A DNA stretch of 64,000 bases from Streptomyces sp. NBC_01197. Its GTDB lineage: Bacteria; Actinomycetota; Actinomycetes; Streptomycetales; Streptomycetaceae. Position numbers and translations under genes: made by a program. The notes under the pieces were generated by a model. The model was given only the letters and a program-made list of their open reading frames with translations. It had not been told where the DNA came from and ran no database searches. This document shows, piece by piece, positions 1 to 8,898 of this stretch. Every line of letters begins with the position of its first letter. Within the stretch, counting starts at the first letter, position 1. Location of the stretch: the NCBI RefSeq assembly GCF_036010505.1, contig NZ_CP108569.1, positions 6,296,501 through 6,360,500 on the forward strand. Direction: 5' to 3'.

Positions 1-16
1 GCTGCCTGCCGAGGCA

Positions 17-1411
17 CTAGAGGACCAGCGAGAGCAGCAGGATGAAGATCATCGAGACTACCGAGATGATGGTCTCCATCACCGACCAGGTCTTGATCGT
101 CTGGCCGACGTCCATCCCGAAGTACTCCTTCACCAGCCAGAACCCCGCGTCGTTCACATGGCTGAAGAAGAGCGAGCCCGCGCCGACGGCGAGCACCAGC
201 AGTGCCACGTGCGCGGTCGACATGTCCGCGGCGAGCGGCGCGACCAGACCGGCGGCGGAGACCGTCGCCACCGTGGCGGAGCCGGTCGCCAGGCGCATCA
301 CCACGGCGATCAGCCAGGCCAGCAGCAGCGCCGGGATCGACCAGTCCTTGGAGAGGTCCAGCACCATCTGACCCACACCGGAGTCGATCAGGGTCTGCTT
401 GAAGCCGCCGCCGGCGCCGACGATCAGCAGCACACTCGCGATCGGGGCGAGCGACTTCTCGACCGTCGCCGACATCCGGCCCTTGCTGAATCCGGCGGCC
501 CGGCCCAGCGTGAACATGGCGACGATCACCGCGGCCAGCAGGGCGATCAGGGGTGAGCCGATGACGTCGAACGCGCGCTGGAGCGTGTCCGTGGGGTTGT
601 CGATCACGATGTCGACGAGCGCCTTGGCCAGCATCAGCACGACGGGCAGTAGCACGGTCGCCACGGTGGCACCGAAACCGGGCCGCTTCTCCAGGTCCTC
701 CGACGGGCGCTGCGGGACCATCCGGTCGGGTGCCTGGATGTCCACCCAGCGGGCCGCGTACCGGGAGAAGACGGGACCGGCGATGATCACGGTCGGAATG
801 GCCACCAGGACACCCAGCGCGAGCGTCACACCGAGGTTGGCGTGCACGGCGGCGATGGCCACCAGCGGACCGGGGTGCGGCGGAATCAGTCCGTGCATCA
901 CGGACAGGCCGGCCAGCGCCGGGATACCGATCCGCATCAGCGAGAAGTTGCCGCGCTTGGCGACCAGCAGGACCACCGGGATCAGCAGCACGATGCCGAT
1001 CTCGAAGAAGAGCGGCAGTCCTACGATCGCCGCGATCAGCACCATCGCCCACGGCATACCGCGCCGGCTCGCCTTCGCGAGGATGGTGTCGACGATCTGG
1101 TCGGCGCCGCCGGAGTCCGCGAGGAGCTTGCCGAGTATGGCGCCGAGCGCGATCAGGACACCCACGCTCGCGGTGGTGGAACCGAGGCCCGTGGTGAAAC
1201 TGGTGATGACCTTGTCGAGCGGAGCACCCGCGACCGCTCCCAGGACGAGCGATCCGATGGTCAGCGACAGGAACGCGTGGAGCTTGGTCTTCGTGATGAG
1301 CAGGACGATGACGGCGATGCCCGCGAGGACGGCGATCCCCAGCTGGGCATGGCCGGCCGACGATATCGGCGCTACGTCCGCTGCCAGCATCTCGACACTG
1401 AGACTGGACAC
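17..1411 (-). CDS. gntP: Gluconate:H+ symporter, GntP family
   Basis: Inner-membrane permease that imports D-gluconate with protons. The 464-residue product is hydrophobic throughout, with about 12 predicted membrane segments and GntP-type stretches such as PPHPGPLVAIAA, ATGSATVATVSAAG and SHVNDAGFWLVKEYFG. I chose the GTG start at 1411 because GAAGGA lies 7 nt upstream and the length then fits the family (about 450 aa); the frame is open further upstream but that part reads as non-coding. It lies 74 bp downstream of gntK on the same strand, so import and phosphorylation are probably one transcription unit under the divergent FadR-type regulator. The stop codon is 16 bp from the left edge of the window, so the gene is complete. 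Confidence 0.93.
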   Translation of the reverse strand: MSSLSVEMLAADVAPISSAGHAQLGIAVLAGIAVIVLLITKTKLHAFLSLTIGSLVLGAVAGAPLDKVITSFTTGLGSTTASVGVLIALGAILGKLLADSGGADQIVDTILAKASRRGMPWAMVLIAAIVGLPLFFEIGIVLLIPVVLLVAKRGNFSLMRIGIPALAGLSVMHGLIPPHPGPLVAIAAVHANLGVTLALGVLVAIPTVIIAGPVFSRYAARWVDIQAPDRMVPQRPSEDLEKRPGFGATVATVLLPVVLMLAKALVDIVIDNPTDTLQRAFDVIGSPLIALLAAVIVAMFTLGRAAGFSKGRMSATVEKSLAPIASVLLIVGAGGGFKQTLIDSGVGQMVLDLSKDWSIPALLLAWLIAVVMRLATGSATVATVSAAGLVAPLAADMSTAHVALLVLAVGAGSLFFSHVNDAGFWLVKEYFGMDVGQTIKTWSVMETIISVVSMIFILLLSLVL

Positions 1412-1485
1412 GGTGGATTCCTTCGGTTCGTGAGGAAGTGGTTCGTCAGGCGGTGAGCGGTGTGCGGTAAGGCGTGACGGTGGTG

Positions 1486-1995
1486 CTACTCGCCAATGCC
1501 GCGCAGTGCGGCCACGGCCCGTCCGGTGATCTCCTCGGGGGTTCCCGAGATGTCGACGGCGGCGCCCGCCTCGTCCCCGCCCAGCGGCTGGAGCGCGGCG
1601 AACTGCGAGTCGAGGAGCGCGGTGGGCATGAAGTGCCCCTTGCGCTCCGCCATCCGCTTCTCGATCAGCTCCCGGTCGCCTGTCAGGTGCAGGAAGACGA
1701 CGCCGGGCGCCTCGGCCCGCAGCCGGTCGCGGTAGGAGCGCTTGAGCGCGGAACAGCTGACGACCCCACCCCGGTCGGCACGCTCGTGCGCCCACCGGCC
1801 GATCGCGTCCAGCCAGGGCCACCGGTCGGCGTCCTCAAGGGGCGTCCCGGCCGACATCTTGGCGATGTTCGCCGCGGGATGGAAGTCGTCCCCCTCGGCG
1901 TACGGGACGCCCAGTGCGGCGGAGAGCAGCGGACCGATCGTGGTCTTGCTGGTCCCTGCCACGCCCATCAGGACTACGACTCGGGGGGTGGTCAT
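1486..1995 (-). CDS. gntK: Gluconokinase
   Basis: Cytosolic kinase that converts D-gluconate plus ATP to 6-phosphogluconate, feeding the pentose phosphate pathway. The 169-residue length and the family motifs GDDFHP (about residue 36) and CSALKRSYRDRLR (about residue 81) identify a GntK/IdnK-type P-loop kinase. One oddity: the Walker A motif at residues 11-18 reads GVAGTSKT, where the family has Gly before the Lys. Codon 16 is AGC (Ser), one base from GGC (Gly). The start ATG at 1995 has GAGG about 10 nt upstream. It is the promoter-proximal gene of the gntK-gntP pair and faces the regulator gene at 2150. Function is sure at family level; activity with the altered P-loop is less certain. Confidence 0.9.
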   Translation of the reverse strand: MTTPRVVVLMGVAGTSKTTIGPLLSAALGVPYAEGDDFHPAANIAKMSAGTPLEDADRWPWLDAIGRWAHERADRGGVVSCSALKRSYRDRLRAEAPGVVFLHLTGDRELIEKRMAERKGHFMPTALLDSQFAALQPLGGDEAGAAVDISGTPEEITGRAVAALRGIGE

Positions 1996-2070
1996 CGGTG
2001 GTGCCTCGCTGTCTTCTTCGACATGACTTCGACGGGGCTCAGACTGGATCCGTCGCGCTACTGAAACCCA

Positions 2071-2111
2071 TTAGGTACGACTTATTCAAGAGTCTGTGAC
2101 CTAAAAGTCAT
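2071..2111. promoter_or_regulatory. Inverted repeats between gntK and gntR
   Basis: The 154-bp divergent region between gntK and the regulator holds TTAGGT (2071-2076) paired with ACCTAA (2099-2104), and just inside and outside these ACGACTT (2077-2083) against AAGTCAT (2105-2111). This AT-rich patch is the likely operator and promoter region for both genes. Binding by the FadR-type regulator is inferred from position only. Confidence 0.4.
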
Positions 2112-2149
2112 ACGTAATAGCTCCGGCGGATGCCCCGTAGGGTGATGCC

Positions 2150-2851
2150 ATGACCACTCAGGGCCCGGGGCTCCACGCCCACGTGCTGGAAAACCTCGGT
2201 CCCTCGATCACCTCGGGGGAGTACCCGCCGGGCAGTGTGCTGCGCACCGACGAGCTGGCCCAGCGCTTCGACGTGTCCCGCACCGTGATCCGCGAGGCCG
2301 TCCGCGTCCTGGAGTCGATGCACCTGGTGGAGTCGCGGCGCCGGGTCGGCGTGACCGTGCGCCCCACCGAGGAGTGGAATGTCTACGATCCGCAGGTGAT
2401 CCGGTGGCGGCTGGCCGGCGCCGACCGGTCGAGGCAGCTCCGCTCACTGACCGTCCTGCGGTACTCCGTGGAGCCGGTGGCCGCCGGGCTCGCGGCCCGG
2501 CACGCCACCGCCGAGCAGTGCGCCGCCCTCACCGAGCAGGCGCTCGGCATGGTCGCGACGTCCCGCGGCCACCAACTGGCCGCGTACCTGGTGCACGACA
2601 TCGCCTTCCACCGCCTCGTCCTGCGCGGCTCGGGGAACGAGATGTTCGCCCGGCTCGGCGATGTGGTCGCCGAGGTGCTCGCCGGGCGTACGGAGCACCA
2701 GGTGATGTTCGACGACCCCGACCCGGCCGCCGTGACCTTGCATGTGCAGGTGGCGGAGGCCATACGGGAAGGCAATGCGGACCGGGCCGAGGAGCTGACC
2801 AGAGAGATCGCGGTCGGCGCCCTGAAGGAGCTCGATGTCCTGGCACCGTGA
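2150..2851 (+). CDS. gntR: FadR-subfamily GntR regulator of the gluconate genes
   Basis: DNA-binding repressor of 233 residues. An N-terminal winged helix (about residues 10-75; TDELAQRFDVSRTVIREAVRVLE is the recognition region) is followed by an all-helical FCD effector domain (about 95-225) with the typical HDIAFHR and EAIREGNADRAEE segments. Divergent placement 154 bp from gntK-gntP makes gluconate or 6-phosphogluconate the likely effector, as for the gluconate repressors known in this group. The start ATG at 2150 is preceded by a weak AGGGTGAT. The 119 bp downstream, before the permease, is unusually AT-rich around 2865-2895, which could be the permease promoter. Family assignment is firm; the effector is inferred. 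Confidence 0.88.
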   Translation: MTTQGPGLHAHVLENLGPSITSGEYPPGSVLRTDELAQRFDVSRTVIREAVRVLESMHLVESRRRVGVTVRPTEEWNVYDPQVIRWRLAGADRSRQLRSLTVLRYSVEPVAAGLAARHATAEQCAALTEQALGMVATSRGHQLAAYLVHDIAFHRLVLRGSGNEMFARLGDVVAEVLAGRTEHQVMFDDPDPAAVTLHVQVAEAIREGNADRAEELTREIAVGALKELDVLAP

Positions 2852-2970
2852 CCGGTGCAGTTCCAAATTTTTTGTGACATAGATTTCATTTCGTTCTCGT
2901 GCCCGACGTGTCCCCTTTACGCTGACGCCTTGATCGGCCGCCACCTCCCCCACGTAAGGCGACGCACCCC

Positions 2971-4413
2971 ATGAGCAACCGCACCCTCATTGCGGCAGAA
3001 CCCTCACCGCACGTCGATGCCGGTGACGAGGGCTACAGCAAAGACCTGAAGTCCCGCCACATCAACATGATCGCCATCGGTGGGGCCATCGGTACCGGCC
3101 TCTTCCTCGGCGCCGGCGGCCGGATGGCAGGTGCGGGCCCCTCACTCGCCATCGCCTACGCCGTCTGCGGAGTCTTCGCTTTCTTCGTCGTACGGGCCCT
3201 GGGCGAACTCGTCCTGTACCGCCCCTCGTCCGGTGCCTTCGTCAGCTACGCGCGTGAGTTCATGGGCGAGAAGGGCGCCTACACGGCGGGCTGGCTGTAC
3301 TTCCTCAACTGGTCGACCACCGCCGTCGCCGACATCACGGCCGCCGCCACCTACGCCCACTTCTGGTCGATGTTCAGCTCGGTCCCGCAGTGGGTCTGCG
3401 CGCTCGTCGCCCTGGCCGTCGTCCTCGCCGCCAACCTCATCTCGGTGAAGTACTTCGGCGAGACCGAGTTCTGGTTCTCGATCATCAAGGTCACCGCACT
3501 GGTGGCCTTCATGTGCATCGGCATCTATTTGGTGGTCACGCAGCACTCGGTCGCCGGGCACACTCCAGGAATCAGCACCATCAGCGCCAACGGGGGCTTC
3601 TTCCCCAAGGGCGTGATGCCCATGCTGCTGGTCATCCAGGGCGTCGTCTTCGCCTACGCCTCCGTCGAGCTGTGCGGTGTGGCGGCGGGCGAGACCAAGA
3701 ACCCCGCGAAGATCATTCCCAAGGCGATCAACTCGATCATGTGGCGGGTCGGTATCTTCTACGTCGGTTCCGTGGTGCTGCTCGCCCTGCTCCTCCCGTA
3801 CACCGCGTACTCCGACGGCGAGAGCCCCTTCGTCACCGTGCTGTCGAAGGTCGGCGTCCCCGGCGCGGCCGGCGTGATGAACCTGGTCGTCCTGACCGCC
3901 GCGCTCTCCAGCCTCAACTCCGGTCTGTACTCCACCGGACGCATCCTGCGCTCGATGGCGCTCGCCGGGTCCGCCCCGCGCTTCACCGGCCGGATGAACA
4001 AGGGGCAGGTGCCCTACGGGGGCATCCTGCTCACCGCGGCCTTCGGGGTGCTGGGCGTCGTGCTCAACTACCTGGTCCCCGGCAAGGCCTTCGAGATCGT
4101 CCTCAACTTCGCCTCCATCGGCATCCTCGGCACCTGGGGCATGGTCATGCTCTGCTCGCTGCTCTTCTGGCAGCGGTCGAAGGAGGGCAGGGTCACCCGT
4201 CCCTCCTACCGGCTGCCGTGGGCGCCGTACACCCAGATCGTCACCCTCTGCTTCCTGGCGGCCGTCGCGTTCCTGATGTGGTGGGGCGGGGGAGTGGGCC
4301 GCACCACCGTGGAGTGCCTGCCGCTGATCGCCGCCGCGCTCGTCGGCGGCTGGTTCGTGGTGCGCGGCCGGGTCGCGTCCATCGCCGCCGAGCGTCAGGT
4401 CCTGGAGGACTGA
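2971..4413 (+). CDS. APC-superfamily amino-acid permease (AnsP-like)
   Basis: Membrane amino-acid transporter of 480 residues with about 12 predicted helices. The N-terminal block around residue 23-55 ([20 protein letters not shown] and the GTGLFLG that follows) is the classical amino acid/auxin permease signature, and it most resembles L-asparagine/GABA-type permeases (AAT family). The start ATG at 2971 follows TAAGGCGA. It stands alone between the gluconate regulator and mscR. A short hydrophilic N-terminus precedes helix 1 and the C-terminus ends soon after the last helix, as usual. The substrate (asparagine, GABA, proline or another) cannot be fixed from sequence, so no symbol is given. 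Confidence 0.88.
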   Translation: MSNRTLIAAEPSPHVDAGDEGYSKDLKSRHINMIAIGGAIGTGLFLGAGGRMAGAGPSLAIAYAVCGVFAFFVVRALGELVLYRPSSGAFVSYAREFMGEKGAYTAGWLYFLNWSTTAVADITAAATYAHFWSMFSSVPQWVCALVALAVVLAANLISVKYFGETEFWFSIIKVTALVAFMCIGIYLVVTQHSVAGHTPGISTISANGGFFPKGVMPMLLVIQGVVFAYASVELCGVAAGETKNPAKIIPKAINSIMWRVGIFYVGSVVLLALLLPYTAYSDGESPFVTVLSKVGVPGAAGVMNLVVLTAALSSLNSGLYSTGRILRSMALAGSAPRFTGRMNKGQVPYGGILLTAAFGVLGVVLNYLVPGKAFEIVLNFASIGILGTWGMVMLCSLLFWQRSKEGRVTRPSYRLPWAPYTQIVTLCFLAAVAFLMWWGGGVGRTTVECLPLIAAALVGGWFVVRGRVASIAAERQVLED

Positions 4414-4471
4414 CAGGGCCTGGAAGACTGAGCCCCCACACCGGCTCGGTTACAGGAAGGCTGTTGACGGC

Positions 4472-5557
4472 ATGACGCAGCAGGTTCAAGGGGTCGTGGC
4501 CCCCGGCAGGAACCAACCCGTCCGCGTGGAGACGATCCTGGTCCCGGACCCGGGGCCCGGCGAGGCCGTCGTGCGGATCCAGGCCTGCGGGGTCTGCCAC
4601 ACGGACCTCCACTACAAGCAGGGCGGGATCAACGACGACTTCCCGTTCCTGCTCGGCCATGAGGCCGCCGGCACTGTGGAGTCGGTCGGCGCGGGTGTCA
4701 CCGATGTCGCCCCCGGCGACTTCGTGATCCTCAACTGGCGTGCTGTGTGCGGCCAGTGCCGGGCCTGTCTGCGCGGCAGGCCGCAGTACTGCTTCGACAC
4801 GCACAACGCGAAGCAGAAGATGACTCTGACCGACCGGACGGAGCTCTCCCCGGCGCTGGGCATCGGTGCCTTCGCCGAGAAGACCCTGGTCGCCTCAGGC
4901 CAGTGCACCAAGGTCGACCCCGCCGTCTCCCCGGCCGTCGCCGGTCTGCTCGGCTGCGGAGTGATGGCGGGGATCGGCGCGGCCATCAACACCGGTCAGG
5001 TCGGCCGCGGTGACTCGGTGGCGGTCATCGGCTGCGGCGGCGTCGGTGACGCAGCCGTCGTCGGGGCCAGGCTCGCCGGGGCCGCGAAGATCATCGCGGT
5101 CGATATCGACGACAAGAAGCTCAGCACCGCGCGGCGGATGGGCGCCACCCACACCGTCAACTCGCGTACTTCGGACCCGGTCGAGGCGATCCGTGAGCTC
5201 ACCGGCGGCTTCGGCGCCGATGTGGTGATCGAGGCGGTCGGCCGTCCCGAGACGTACAAACAGGCCTTCTACGCCCGCGACCTGGCGGGCACGGTCGTCC
5301 TGGTGGGCGTCCCGACGCCGGAGATGCAGCTGGAACTCCCGCTCCTCGACGTCTTCGGCCGAGGCGGGGCGCTCAAGTCCTCCTGGTACGGGGACTGCCT
5401 GCCCTCACGCGACTTCCCGATGCTCATCGATCTGCACCAGCAGGGGCGGATCGACCTCGCCGCGTTCGTCACCGAGACGATCGGGCTCGACGAGGTCGAG
5501 AAGGCCTTCGAGCGGATGCACGACGGCGATGTGCTGCGCTCGGTGGTGGAGTTCTGA
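4472..5557 (+). CDS. mscR: S-(hydroxymethyl)mycothiol dehydrogenase
   Basis: Zinc- and NAD-dependent alcohol dehydrogenase that oxidises the formaldehyde-mycothiol adduct to S-formylmycothiol, the actinobacterial counterpart of glutathione-dependent formaldehyde dehydrogenase. The 361 residues show the catalytic zinc site (C42 in CGVCHTD, GHE at 62-64), four structural zinc cysteines (C93, C96, C99, C107) and a Rossmann motif [12 protein letters not shown] near 190. It overlaps the next gene, a metallo-hydrolase, by one base (TGATG), so the two are translationally coupled. That pairing is also known for mycobacterial adhE2/mscR. The mycothiol biosynthesis gene mshC lies 20 kb away in this window. 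Start ATG 4472. Confidence 0.92.
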   Translation: MTQQVQGVVAPGRNQPVRVETILVPDPGPGEAVVRIQACGVCHTDLHYKQGGINDDFPFLLGHEAAGTVESVGAGVTDVAPGDFVILNWRAVCGQCRACLRGRPQYCFDTHNAKQKMTLTDRTELSPALGIGAFAEKTLVASGQCTKVDPAVSPAVAGLLGCGVMAGIGAAINTGQVGRGDSVAVIGCGGVGDAAVVGARLAGAAKIIAVDIDDKKLSTARRMGATHTVNSRTSDPVEAIRELTGGFGADVVIEAVGRPETYKQAFYARDLAGTVVLVGVPTPEMQLELPLLDVFGRGGALKSSWYGDCLPSRDFPMLIDLHQQGRIDLAAFVTETIGLDEVEKAFERMHDGDVLRSVVEF

Positions 5558-6186
5558 TGGCGGCCCGTATCGACCATCTCGTCACCTCCGGCACGTTCTC
5601 GCTCGACGGCGGCAGCTGGGACGTCGACAACAACGTCTGGATCGTCGGCGACGACAGCGAGGCGATCGTCATCGACGCCGCCCATGACGCCGACGCGATC
5701 GGGGCCGCCCTCGGTGGCCGTACGCTGCGCGCCATCGTCTGCACGCACGCGCACAACGACCACATCGACGCGGCGCCCGCCCTGGCCGCGGCGACCGGGG
5801 CACCCGTCCTGCTGCACCCGGACGATCTGCCGCTGTGGCGGATGACCCACCCCGGCTGCCTCCCTGACGGTGAGCTGAGGGACGGGCAGACCCTGACGGT
5901 GGCGGGGACCGCGCTGACGGTGCTGCACACACCGGGTCATGCGCCGGGCGCTGTCTGTCTGTACGCTCCCGGTCTGGCCACGGTCTTCACCGGCGACACG
6001 CTGTTCCAGGGCGGCCCCGGCGCGACCGGCCGGTCGTTCTCGGACCACCCGACGATCGTGGCGTCCATCCGGGACCGGCTGCTGACCCTGGACCCGGAGA
6101 CCGTGGTCCGTACCGGCCACGGCGACTCCACCACGATCGGCGCCGAGGCGCCAGGCCTGCCGGAGTGGCAGGCGCAGGACGGCTGA
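5557..6186 (+). CDS. MBL-fold metallo-hydrolase, mscR partner
   Basis: Metallo-beta-lactamase-fold hydrolase of 209 residues. The metal-binding motif is THAHNDH (H64, H66, D68, H69), with a later TPGHAPG histidine near 129 and FTGDTLF near 148, as in glyoxalase II-type enzymes. Its start codon overlaps the mscR stop. By coupling it is likely to act on a mycothiol thioester such as S-formylmycothiol, completing formaldehyde oxidation to formate. That role is inferred from context; the sequence alone shows only an MBL-fold hydrolase. It converges on the methyltransferase gene, with a hairpin between them. Confidence 0.85.
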   Translation: MAARIDHLVTSGTFSLDGGSWDVDNNVWIVGDDSEAIVIDAAHDADAIGAALGGRTLRAIVCTHAHNDHIDAAPALAAATGAPVLLHPDDLPLWRMTHPGCLPDGELRDGQTLTVAGTALTVLHTPGHAPGAVCLYAPGLATVFTGDTLFQGGPGATGRSFSDHPTIVASIRDRLLTLDPETVVRTGHGDSTTIGAEAPGLPEWQAQDG

Positions 6187-6194
6187 ACCGCCGC

Positions 6195-6232
6195 GGGTGC
6201 TCCCTCCGGAAGGGAAACCGGTCGGAGCACCC
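6195..6232. terminator. Bidirectional terminator hairpin
   Basis: Perfect 9-bp stem GGGTGCTCC (6195-6203) / GGAGCACCC (6224-6232) with a 20-nt loop, in the 53-bp gap between two convergent genes. There is no T-tract, as is common in Streptomyces. Confidence 0.65.
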
Positions 6233-6239
6233 CACGGCC

Positions 6240-7046
6240 TCAGTGCTTGCGGGCGACGCCCACCCAGCCGGGGATCGGCTCGTCACCGGTGACCGGCACC
6301 CGCTCACCGAGCTCGGGCCGCCACTCGGCGGCCAGCGAGACCTCTGGGGCGAGGAGTTCGAAGCCCTCGAAGAACCGGGCGGTCTCGGTGCGTGAACGCG
6401 GCCGCAGGGTCAGACCGCGGGCCCGGTACATCTCGATGGCCTTCGCCGACCCCTCCGGGTCGAAATCCCCGGTGACATGGGAGAGGACGAGGCAACTGCC
6501 CGGCGCCAGCGGCTCCATCAGCCGGTTCACCAGCTCGTACGCGTCCTCGTCGGCGACGAAGTGCAGCAGGGCCACCAGCGAGAGCGCGACCGGCCGGCCG
6601 AAGTCCAGGAGCTTCCCCGCCGCCTCCAGGATGGTGGAGGGCTCCCGCGCGTCCGCCTGGATGTAATCGGTCGCGCCCTCGGGAGTCGAGCGCAGCAGCG
6701 CCGCGGCGTGCGCCAGCACGATCGGGTCGTTGTCGCAGTAGACGACCCGGGAGTCCGGCGCCGCCCCCTGGGCGATCTGGTGCAGATTGGGTTCGGTCGG
6801 TATACCCGTGCCGACGTCCAGGAACTGGCGGATGCCGCTCCCCGCCAGACAGCGGGTCGCGCGGTGCATGAACGCCCGGTTGACCCGCGCCATCTCCCGG
6901 CCCCGCGAGTCGAGGGCGAGCAGCTGCTCGGCCATCTGCTGGTCGACTGGATAGTTGTCCTTTCCGCCCAGGAACCAGTCGTACATCCGGGCGGGATGCG
7001 GCTTACTGGTGTCGATCTGGATGTGCGCGGGATCTGATCCGGTCAT
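6240..7046 (-). CDS. SAM-dependent methyltransferase, DUF574 (SAV2177) family
   Basis: Soluble methyltransferase-fold protein of 268 residues. It has the family opening HIQIDTSKPHPARMYDWFLG near the N-terminus, the SAM-binding loop LDVGTGIPTEPNLH and an acidic YCDNDP motif. This family is greatly expanded in Streptomyces and often sits next to WhiJ-type regulators; no substrate is established. I place the start at ATG 7046, where GGAG lies 8 nt upstream, rather than the ATG 27 bp earlier, which lacks a ribosome binding site. It follows the XRE-DUF397 pair on the same strand after 92 bp and may belong to that unit. Confidence 0.85.
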   Translation of the reverse strand: MTGSDPAHIQIDTSKPHPARMYDWFLGGKDNYPVDQQMAEQLLALDSRGREMARVNRAFMHRATRCLAGSGIRQFLDVGTGIPTEPNLHQIAQGAAPDSRVVYCDNDPIVLAHAAALLRSTPEGATDYIQADAREPSTILEAAGKLLDFGRPVALSLVALLHFVADEDAYELVNRLMEPLAPGSCLVLSHVTGDFDPEGSAKAIEMYRARGLTLRPRSRTETARFFEGFELLAPEVSLAAEWRPELGERVPVTGDEPIPGWVGVARKH

Positions 7047-7138
7047 GGGACGCTCCAGTTGGCAGGCCGGCAAGGACGGCGATGACGACGACGCGGTGAC
7101 AACGACGCACGGACAGCGGGCTACGGGAACGGTGCTGG

Positions 7139-7375
7139 TCAGGTGAGGAGGAAGTCCGCCTGGCCGGACTTCGCCCCCTGGATGAAAGCGGCGATCTCGC
7201 CGGTGGAGTAAATGAGTGCGGGGCCGTCAGGGTCTGCGGACTGGCGTACGGCGACCCTGCCGTCGGCCAGCTTCATGGCCTCGATGCAGTTGCCGCCGTT
7301 GCCGCCGCTCCACGGCTTGTGCCAGCCCTCGGCGCCGAGGTCCGCGGCAGGCATGCCGTTGTATATGCGATCCAT
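7139..7375 (-). CDS. DUF397 domain protein
   Basis: Small 78-residue protein that is a single DUF397 domain: WSGGNGGNCIEA near residue 22, VAVRQSADPDGPALIYS near 41 and the ending AFIQGAKSGQADFLLT. Its ATG directly abuts the stop of the upstream XRE regulator (TAAATG), so the two are co-translated. DUF397 proteins are the usual small partners of WhiJ-type regulators in Streptomyces and probably modulate them by direct contact. That mechanism is known for related pairs and is inferred here. Confidence 0.9.
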   Translation of the reverse strand: MDRIYNGMPAADLGAEGWHKPWSGGNGGNCIEAMKLADGRVAVRQSADPDGPALIYSTGEIAAFIQGAKSGQADFLLT

Positions 7376-8236
7376 TTACAGCTCCTTGCGGAAATCCTTG
7401 AGGATCTCCTTCGTGCGTTGTGCAGTTGCGGCCTGAGCCGCCATGCGGTCCATGACTTCGAGGTGGGCGGCAACCTCGGGGCGTGCGTCCAGATAGACGG
7501 CGCCAGTCAGGTACTCGCTGTAGACCATGTCGGGCAGTTCGGGCATCGCGAAACGGAAGAGGACGAAGGGCCCGTAGGTCCCCGGGTGGTGACCGCTGGA
7601 GAACTCCGCGATCTGCAGCGTGACATGCGGCAGGTCGGCGGCTCTCAGGAGCCGGTCGATCTGGCCGCGCATGACGTCGCGGCCGCCCGCGTGCCGCCGC
7701 AGTACCGTCTCGTCCATCACGACCCACAGCGTCGGCGCGTCGGGCCGCGTCAGCAGTGACTGCCGCTCCATCCGCAGCGCGACGTGCCGCTCGATGTCCT
7801 CGGGACTGGTCTCGCCGACGGCGCCGCTCATCATGATCGCGCGCGCGTACTCCTCGGTCTGCAGCACGCCGGGCACGAAGTGCGGCTCGTACTGCCTGAT
7901 GAGCGAGGCAGCACCCTCCAGGCTGACGTACATGCTGAACCAGTCGGGCAGGATCCCGTGGAACCGCTGCCACCAGCCGGGCTGGTTGGCCTCCTCGGTG
8001 AGTTCGACGAAGGCGTCGGTCTCGGCCTCGTTGATCCCGTACGCCTTCAGCAGTAACTGCACATAGGGGATCTTCAGCGCCACCTCGGCGGTCTCCATCC
8101 GGCGGATGGTGGCCTGGGCGACCCTGAGCACCTTGGCAGCCTGTTCGCGACTCAGGCCGGCTCGCTCGCGCAGTTCTTGCAGACGCTTGCCGAGCACGAC
8201 CTGGCCAACGGTCGGGGCGGACCGCGGCTCACTCAA
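7376..8236 (-). CDS. XRE-family regulator with DUF5753 domain (WhiJ-like)
   Basis: DNA-binding regulator of 286 residues. A Cro/CI-type helix-turn-helix lies at about residues 20-70 (LRERAGLSREQAAKVLRVAQ, then ATIRRME), followed by the DUF5753 sensor domain to the C-terminus (YEPHFVPGVLQTEEYARA, SGHHPGTYGPFVLFRF). I chose a TTG start at 8236 because GGAGG lies 6 nt upstream. An ATG 51 bp further upstream has no good binding site and would add a non-family leader. It is coupled to the DUF397 gene and divergent from an RsbW-like gene, the classical WhiJ/AbaA-type arrangement linked to development and antibiotic control in Streptomyces. Confidence 0.87.
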   Translation of the reverse strand: MSEPRSAPTVGQVVLGKRLQELRERAGLSREQAAKVLRVAQATIRRMETAEVALKIPYVQLLLKAYGINEAETDAFVELTEEANQPGWWQRFHGILPDWFSMYVSLEGAASLIRQYEPHFVPGVLQTEEYARAIMMSGAVGETSPEDIERHVALRMERQSLLTRPDAPTLWVVMDETVLRRHAGGRDVMRGQIDRLLRAADLPHVTLQIAEFSSGHHPGTYGPFVLFRFAMPELPDMVYSEYLTGAVYLDARPEVAAHLEVMDRMAAQAATAQRTKEILKDFRKEL

Positions 8237-8439
8237 CTGAGACCTCCACTTGGGCAGTTGTCGAGCAGTCTGCCATGCCCGCCCCATCCGTGAAACGCCA
8301 CTCTGAACTTTGCAAAGTGCCTCTTGCCAAGGTGTCGGTTACGGAGGACAGTAGACGCGTGAACCAGTTCACGCGACTGGCGCATACCCATGGGGGATGG
8401 TGTGGCAGTCGCGGTACCCCCACCGTGAGGATTTCGGCT

Positions 8440-8898
8440 GTGGCTCCAGGCACCGCGCTCATCCCCCAGCTCATCGATCAGTGTCCCGGCGGCGACGTAC
8501 GGCGGTACGCGTTCGAATTACCGGCACGCACCGATTCCGTGGCCCGCGCACGCCGCCTGACCCGGAACCGGCTCACTTGCTGGGACTTCTCGGAAGACGT
8601 CTGCGACACCGCGCTGCTGATCGTCTCGGAACTGTTCACCAACGCGGTCGTCCATACGGCAGGCGACCACATCGCCTGTGAACTGCGGGACGACAGGGGC
8701 CAGTTGCGCATAGCGATACAGGACCAGGGGCACGCGGCCGTAGGCCCGCAGCTCTGCCGTTCCCCGCAGGGGGAGCACGGCCGCGGACTGCTGCTCGTCG
8801 ACGCCGTCAGCAGTGCCTGGGGCGTCCGCGAAGCGACGCACGGGCCCGGACGGCTGGTCTGGGCGGAGCTGGAGCGCCACGCGGGGCGGCCGTGCTGA
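8440..8898 (+). CDS. ATP-binding protein, RsbW/anti-sigma kinase-like
   Basis: GHKL-fold ATPase domain of about 152 residues. The N-box region VSELFTNAVVH (about 65-75) and the G-boxes DQGHAAVGP and GEHGRGLLLVD are readable. It is related to anti-sigma factor kinases. The start is uncertain: the frame is open from 8275, but codons before about 8440 have poor third-position GC. GAGGA lies 8 nt before GTG 8440, while GTG 8425 and 8359 are alternatives. It is divergent from the WhiJ-like gene and its stop overlaps the next gene by 7 nt. It completes the usual trio of HTH regulator, DUF397 and ATP-binding protein. Confidence 0.8.
   Translation: MAPGTALIPQLIDQCPGGDVRRYAFELPARTDSVARARRLTRNRLTCWDFSEDVCDTALLIVSELFTNAVVHTAGDHIACELRDDRGQLRIAIQDQGHAAVGPQLCRSPQGEHGRGLLLVDAVSSAWGVREATHGPGRLVWAELERHAGRPC

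Noticed and set aside
1412..1822. In-frame N-terminal extension of GntP over the gntK gene
   Set aside because: It overlaps gntK on the same strand, has no family similarity, and a good GTG start with ribosome binding site exists at 1411.
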